This document shows, piece after piece, positions 61,060 to 64,000 of a stretch of DNA of 64,000 nucleotides (positions are counted from its first letter, which is position 1; every line of letters begins with the position of its first letter). The notes under the pieces are model-generated. The model searched no databases, had not been told where the DNA came from, and saw only the letters and a program-made list of their open reading frames with translations. The translations under genes and the position numbers were made by a program. The stretch is from Robbsia andropogonis (GTDB lineage Bacteria > Pseudomonadota > Gammaproteobacteria > Burkholderiales > Burkholderiaceae): assembly GCF_000970345.1 (NCBI RefSeq), contig NZ_LAQU01000006.1, positions 124,001 to 188,000 on the forward strand, read 5' to 3'.

Positions 61060-61220
61060 CATTGTGCCGACGCACACCGCGACATGCCTCCTCCCGGCGA
61101 TGACTTGTCTTCAGCGACATCGAATTTTGATACGCGGCCGGCAACGACTATGATGCGTACCATGGTTGCATAGCAAATCGTGGCAGGAACCCCTGTCACG
61201 CCGACGATTGCCGGAAGCCC

Positions 61221-61592
61221 ATGCCGATGATGCCTCATTCGACGTCCCGATCTTCCTGGCCGACGGAAACGGTCACCCCTGACCCCACCGTGCCACTCGG
61301 CACACCCGGTGCGCGCCTTGAGCATGCCCCTGACGTGAATACGCCGCCGCCCCGCGCAGTGCTGTCTGCCGAAGCGCTTGAGGCATATATGGAAGCTGCC
61401 GCTGTCACGCTCGGCCTGCCGATTGATCCCGCCTTTCGTCCCGGCGTGCTCCGCTATCTCGATATTGCCGCGACGATGGCACGGCAACTCGACGCCATCC
61501 CGCTTTCCGAGCGCGACGAACCGGCTAGCCGGTTCGAGCCCGTCGCCGCGGCACCTCGTCCCGCGAGACGCGACCCGACAGGTGCGGCATGA
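61221..61592 (+). CDS. AtzG-like small subunit (DUF4089)
   Basis: AtzG is a short partner that stabilises the amidase AtzE in 1-carboxybiuret hydrolysis during cyanuric acid breakdown. The family domain here is the second half: ALEAYMEAAAVTLGLPIDPAFRPGVLRYLDIAA, then DAIPLSERDEPASRFEP. The first 50 of 123 residues are a Pro/Thr/Ser-rich extension not seen in AtzG (about 65-70 residues). Its stop overlaps the next gene's ATG (ATGA). Homology alone does not prove the substrate. Confidence 0.82.
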   Translation: MPMMPHSTSRSSWPTETVTPDPTVPLGTPGARLEHAPDVNTPPPRAVLSAEALEAYMEAAAVTLGLPIDPAFRPGVLRYLDIAATMARQLDAIPLSERDEPASRFEPVAAAPRPARRDPTGAA

Positions 61593-63070
61593 CAGGATCA
61601 TCGCTTTCTCCCGCGACCCAACTGTTCCTGGGTGACGCCACTGGCATGGCCGCGGCGGTACGACAAGGTGAAATCCGCGCAAGCGATCTTGTCGAGACGG
61701 CGCTGACACGCATTGCGCAGACCGATGGCGCCTTACGCGCTTTCACGACGGTCGTCGATGCACGCGCCAGACAGCGCGCGAGCGAACTCGACACCCTGCG
61801 CGCACGCGATCCCGATGCGTTAGCACGCTTCCCCCTCGCCGGCGTACCCTTTGCCGTCAAGAACCTGTTCGATATCGCCGGTGTAACGACGCTCTCCGGT
61901 TCGCGCATCGAAGCCTCTCGCCCCCCCGCCGCCAACGATGCGCCGCTGGTCGCCGCATTGGAAGCGGCCGGTGCGATACTTGTTGGCGCCTGCAACATGG
62001 ATGAGTACGCGTATGGCTTCACGACGGAAAACTCGCACTACGGCGTCACACGCAATCCTCATGATATCGATCGGATTGCCGGCGGCTCGTCCGGCGGTTC
62101 CGCTGCCGCCGTCGCGGCAGGCCAAGTCCCGTTATCGCTGGGGTCCGATACCAACGGGTCGATCCGTGTGCCTGCGTCGCTTTGCGGCACATTTGCGCTA
62201 AAACCGACTTTCGGCCGTCTCCCTCGCACCGGCACCTATCCGTTCGTCGACAGCCTCGACCATCTCGGACCATTTGCACGCAGCGTGCGCGATCTGGCGT
62301 TGAGTTACGACGTGATGCAGCGCGCGCCCGCGACGGGCGACGGTGGCTGCGCCGGACGCGCGGTCGAAACGACCGCGGAGCAAGTACTGTCGACACTTGC
62401 CGGCCATGCCGGAAACGACATCGGACGCGGCGATCTGCGTATCGCCATGTTGAACGGCTGGTTCCGAGAGTACGCCGAGCCGGAAAGCCTCGCCGCCGTG
62501 GACCGCATCGCCGAGGCATTGGATGTCCATCACGCCGTGTCATTGCCCCTGGTCGAGGCAGGGCGCGCGGCGGCGTTCCTGATCACGAATGCCGAGGGCG
62601 CCGCGCTGCACCTGCCCGATCTGCGCACGCAACCGGATGCGTTCGAACCCCTGTCGCGCGATCGCTTCCTTGCCGGCGCGCTATTGCCCGCGGCCTGGAT
62701 ACATCGCGCCTATCGGGTACGCCGCGTGTATGCCCAGGCCGTCGCAAGACTGCTTGGTGATTACGACATCCTGCTGGCGCCGGCCACGCCGCGGGTCGCC
62801 ACGCTTGTGGGCCAGGAAATGATGGAGGTCGGGTATCACACGCTGCCGGTTCGTGCAAACATGGGTATCCTGACGCAACCTATTTCGTGCATCGGTCTGC
62901 CAGTCTGCACGGTGCCGGTGTGGCACGCGCATCCTACGCTGCCGATAGGCGTGCAAATCATCGGCGCGCCGTGGCGCGAGGATCATGTGCTGCGGGTAGC
63001 CGCGACGCTGGAAAGCTTGGGATTGGTACACGCGCCCGTTGCGACACCGCCGCGCCAACGCGACGCCTAG
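61589..63070 (+). CDS. AtzE-family amidohydrolase (amidase signature)
   Basis: An amidase-signature hydrolase; AtzE itself deaminates 1-carboxybiuret. The 493 residues carry the Ser-cisSer-Lys triad: Lys in PFAVKNLFDIAG (about 90), cis-Ser in GGSSGGSAAAVAAG, and the nucleophile Ser in SDTNGSIRVPA. C-terminal GMxxPISCIGLPVCTVPV-like motifs fit the family. With the AtzG-like gene just upstream and overlapping, this is a two-subunit enzyme. No other s-triazine genes are visible, so the natural substrate may be a related urea derivative or purine breakdown product. Confidence 0.88.
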   Translation: MTGSSLSPATQLFLGDATGMAAAVRQGEIRASDLVETALTRIAQTDGALRAFTTVVDARARQRASELDTLRARDPDALARFPLAGVPFAVKNLFDIAGVTTLSGSRIEASRPPAANDAPLVAALEAAGAILVGACNMDEYAYGFTTENSHYGVTRNPHDIDRIAGGSSGGSAAAVAAGQVPLSLGSDTNGSIRVPASLCGTFALKPTFGRLPRTGTYPFVDSLDHLGPFARSVRDLALSYDVMQRAPATGDGGCAGRAVETTAEQVLSTLAGHAGNDIGRGDLRIAMLNGWFREYAEPESLAAVDRIAEALDVHHAVSLPLVEAGRAAAFLITNAEGAALHLPDLRTQPDAFEPLSRDRFLAGALLPAAWIHRAYRVRRVYAQAVARLLGDYDILLAPATPRVATLVGQEMMEVGYHTLPVRANMGILTQPISCIGLPVCTVPVWHAHPTLPIGVQIIGAPWREDHVLRVAATLESLGLVHAPVATPPRQRDA

Positions 63071-63158
63071 CGCATGACGCCACGCTGGATGCAGCGGCCA
63101 CCAGCACGCCCGCCAGGTCAGCATCCGACGCGCTTCCCGACGCCCAGCCCGGGCTCGG

Positions 63159-64000
63159 CTACGCGGTAAACCCACGCTTGCCGGATGTCGCGTCACCGTG
63201 GCCCGGAACGCGCACGGCGTTCAGCCAACGCAGCACATCCGCTGGCGGCATCGGACGGCAGACAAGAAACCCTTGCAGCTCGGTGCAGTGCTCTGCCAGC
63301 AAGGTCTCCCGCTGCGCCTGCGTCTCAACGCCTTCCGCGATCGTCGCCATTCCGAGGCTACGGCACAGACTCATGACCGATCGCACGATGGCCATCGATT
63401 TCGGATTGCGGCCCAGTTCCTTGATGAAACTGCGGTCGACCTTGATCCGCGTGAATGGGAAACTCTGCAGCAAGCTGAGGGACGAATAACCGGTGCCAAA
63501 GTCGTCCATCGCCACCCCGATTCCCATCGCCCGCACTTCCTTCAAAATCTGGCGCGGTATCTCCGCATTTTCCAGCAGTGCGGTCTCGGTGATCTCCAGT
63601 TCCAGCCGACACGCGGGAAAGCGCGACTCCTCCAATGCAATCGACAAGGCGCCGATAAATTCGTGATACAGCAGTTGCGACGGCGACACGTTTAGACTCA
63701 ACCGCACGTCCTCAGGCCAGGCCATGGCATCCATGCAGGCGCGCTTCATGACCCACGCCCCCAGCTCATGCATCATTCCACGCTCTTCGGCCACCGGAAT
63801 GAATTGCGCGGGCGCCATCACGCCCCGCCGTCGGTGACGCCAACGCAGTAACGCCTCACATGCGGTCACGCGCCCCGTGACCGCATCGATGATCGGCTGG
63901 TAATGCAACGTCAGCTCATCGCCGCGCAGCGCACGCCGCAGGTCGTCCTCGACCTCGTTACGGGTGCGCAGCGGATCGCTCATGCCTGGTTCGTACAGGC
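63159..64000 (-). CDS. GGDEF-EAL protein, 5' part outside window
   Basis: Only the EAL phosphodiesterase domain is visible: ELTLHYQPIID, ACEALLRW (EAL motif, Glu), LNVSPSQL, ITET, DDFGTGYSSLSLL, the Lys in IKVDRSF and EGVE are all intact, so cyclic-di-GMP hydrolysis is likely. An ATG at 63981-63983 could be read as the start, but the frame continues to the window edge as LYEPG-MSDPLRTRNEVEDDLRRAL, the usual linker joining a GGDEF domain to EAL; so the gene extends beyond the window. Convergent with atzE. Confidence 0.88.
   Translation of the reverse strand, partial: LYEPGMSDPLRTRNEVEDDLRRALRGDELTLHYQPIIDAVTGRVTACEALLRWRHRRRGVMAPAQFIPVAEERGMMHELGAWVMKRACMDAMAWPEDVRLSLNVSPSQLLYHEFIGALSIALEESRFPACRLELEITETALLENAEIPRQILKEVRAMGIGVAMDDFGTGYSSLSLLQSFPFTRIKVDRSFIKELGRNPKSMAIVRSVMSLCRSLGMATIAEGVETQAQRETLLAEHCTELQGFLVCRPMPPADVLRWLNAVRVPGHGDATSGKRGFTA

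Overview
The window is a stretch of a high-GC betaproteobacterial chromosome, best matched to the family Burkholderiaceae. This rests on gene order (carA-carB-greA | yhbY | rlmE-ftsH-folP-glmM-pstSCAB-phoU-phoB-phoR | ppk1 | ppx), on the protein sequences of PhoB, PhoU, PpK1 and ThrS, and on the CCA-encoding tRNA genes. A plant-associated Burkholderia relative such as Robbsia is possible, but the genus cannot be fixed from the sequence alone. Nearly all of the window is dense housekeeping sequence. I see no rRNA, prophage, insertion sequence or CRISPR array.

Layout. 1-3.2 kb holds the thrS-infC-rpmI-rplT translation operon (minus strand), with infC starting at AUC. 3.5-14.4 kb holds tRNA-Val(GAC), ridA-relA, an alpha/beta hydrolase coupled to a CoA-transferase pair (scoAB), a thioesterase, aroC, a CBS protein, a YihY membrane protein, tRNA-Arg(UCU) and uppP. 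14.4-25.7 kb is mixed: an orphan terminator that may end a small RNA, an aldose epimerase, an NlpD-like lipoprotein, an RcsB-like regulator, rpsU with a long structured leader, a sugar kinase, a bestrophin-like channel, hisC, a diguanylate cyclase, an OlsB-like acyltransferase, sixA and tRNA-Pro(UGG). 25.7-32.3 kb has a GGDEF-EAL protein and the divergent ppx/ppk1 polyphosphate genes. 32.3-39.8 kb is the complete phosphate regulon operon. 39.9-52 kb is glmM, folP, ftsH, rlmE, yhbY, greA, carB and carA. 52.2-54.8 kb is a small accessory island with two related leucine-rich-repeat-like genes, the first broken by a frameshift, plus a decayed Lys/Ala-rich fragment. 54.9-61 kb is the mltD-gloB-yafS-like-rnhA-dnaQ block and tRNA-Val(CAC). 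61.2-64 kb has an AtzG/AtzE amidohydrolase pair and the 3' part of another GGDEF-EAL gene that runs off the window.

The main regulatory theme is phosphate. Four sites carry three PhoB-type 7-bp repeats at exact 11-bp spacing. They lie upstream of pstS, of ppk1, of the ornithine-lipid gene olsB, and on the opposite strand inside the pstS-pstC gap. No gene follows the last one. Instead, about 140 bases downstream there is a strong hairpin followed by eight T residues, so it looks like the promoter and terminator of an undescribed PhoB-activated small RNA antisense to the pst mRNA. This is the best candidate for something new here.

A second theme is that several conserved enzymes (GlmM, RlmE, GloB, the YafS-like methyltransferase, Ppx, PhoB) carry extra low-complexity segments of about 15 to 65 residues at loop positions, absent from the usual family members. 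Functions are assigned from motifs and remembered family sequences; no database search was possible. Several start codons are uncertain, as noted per entry.
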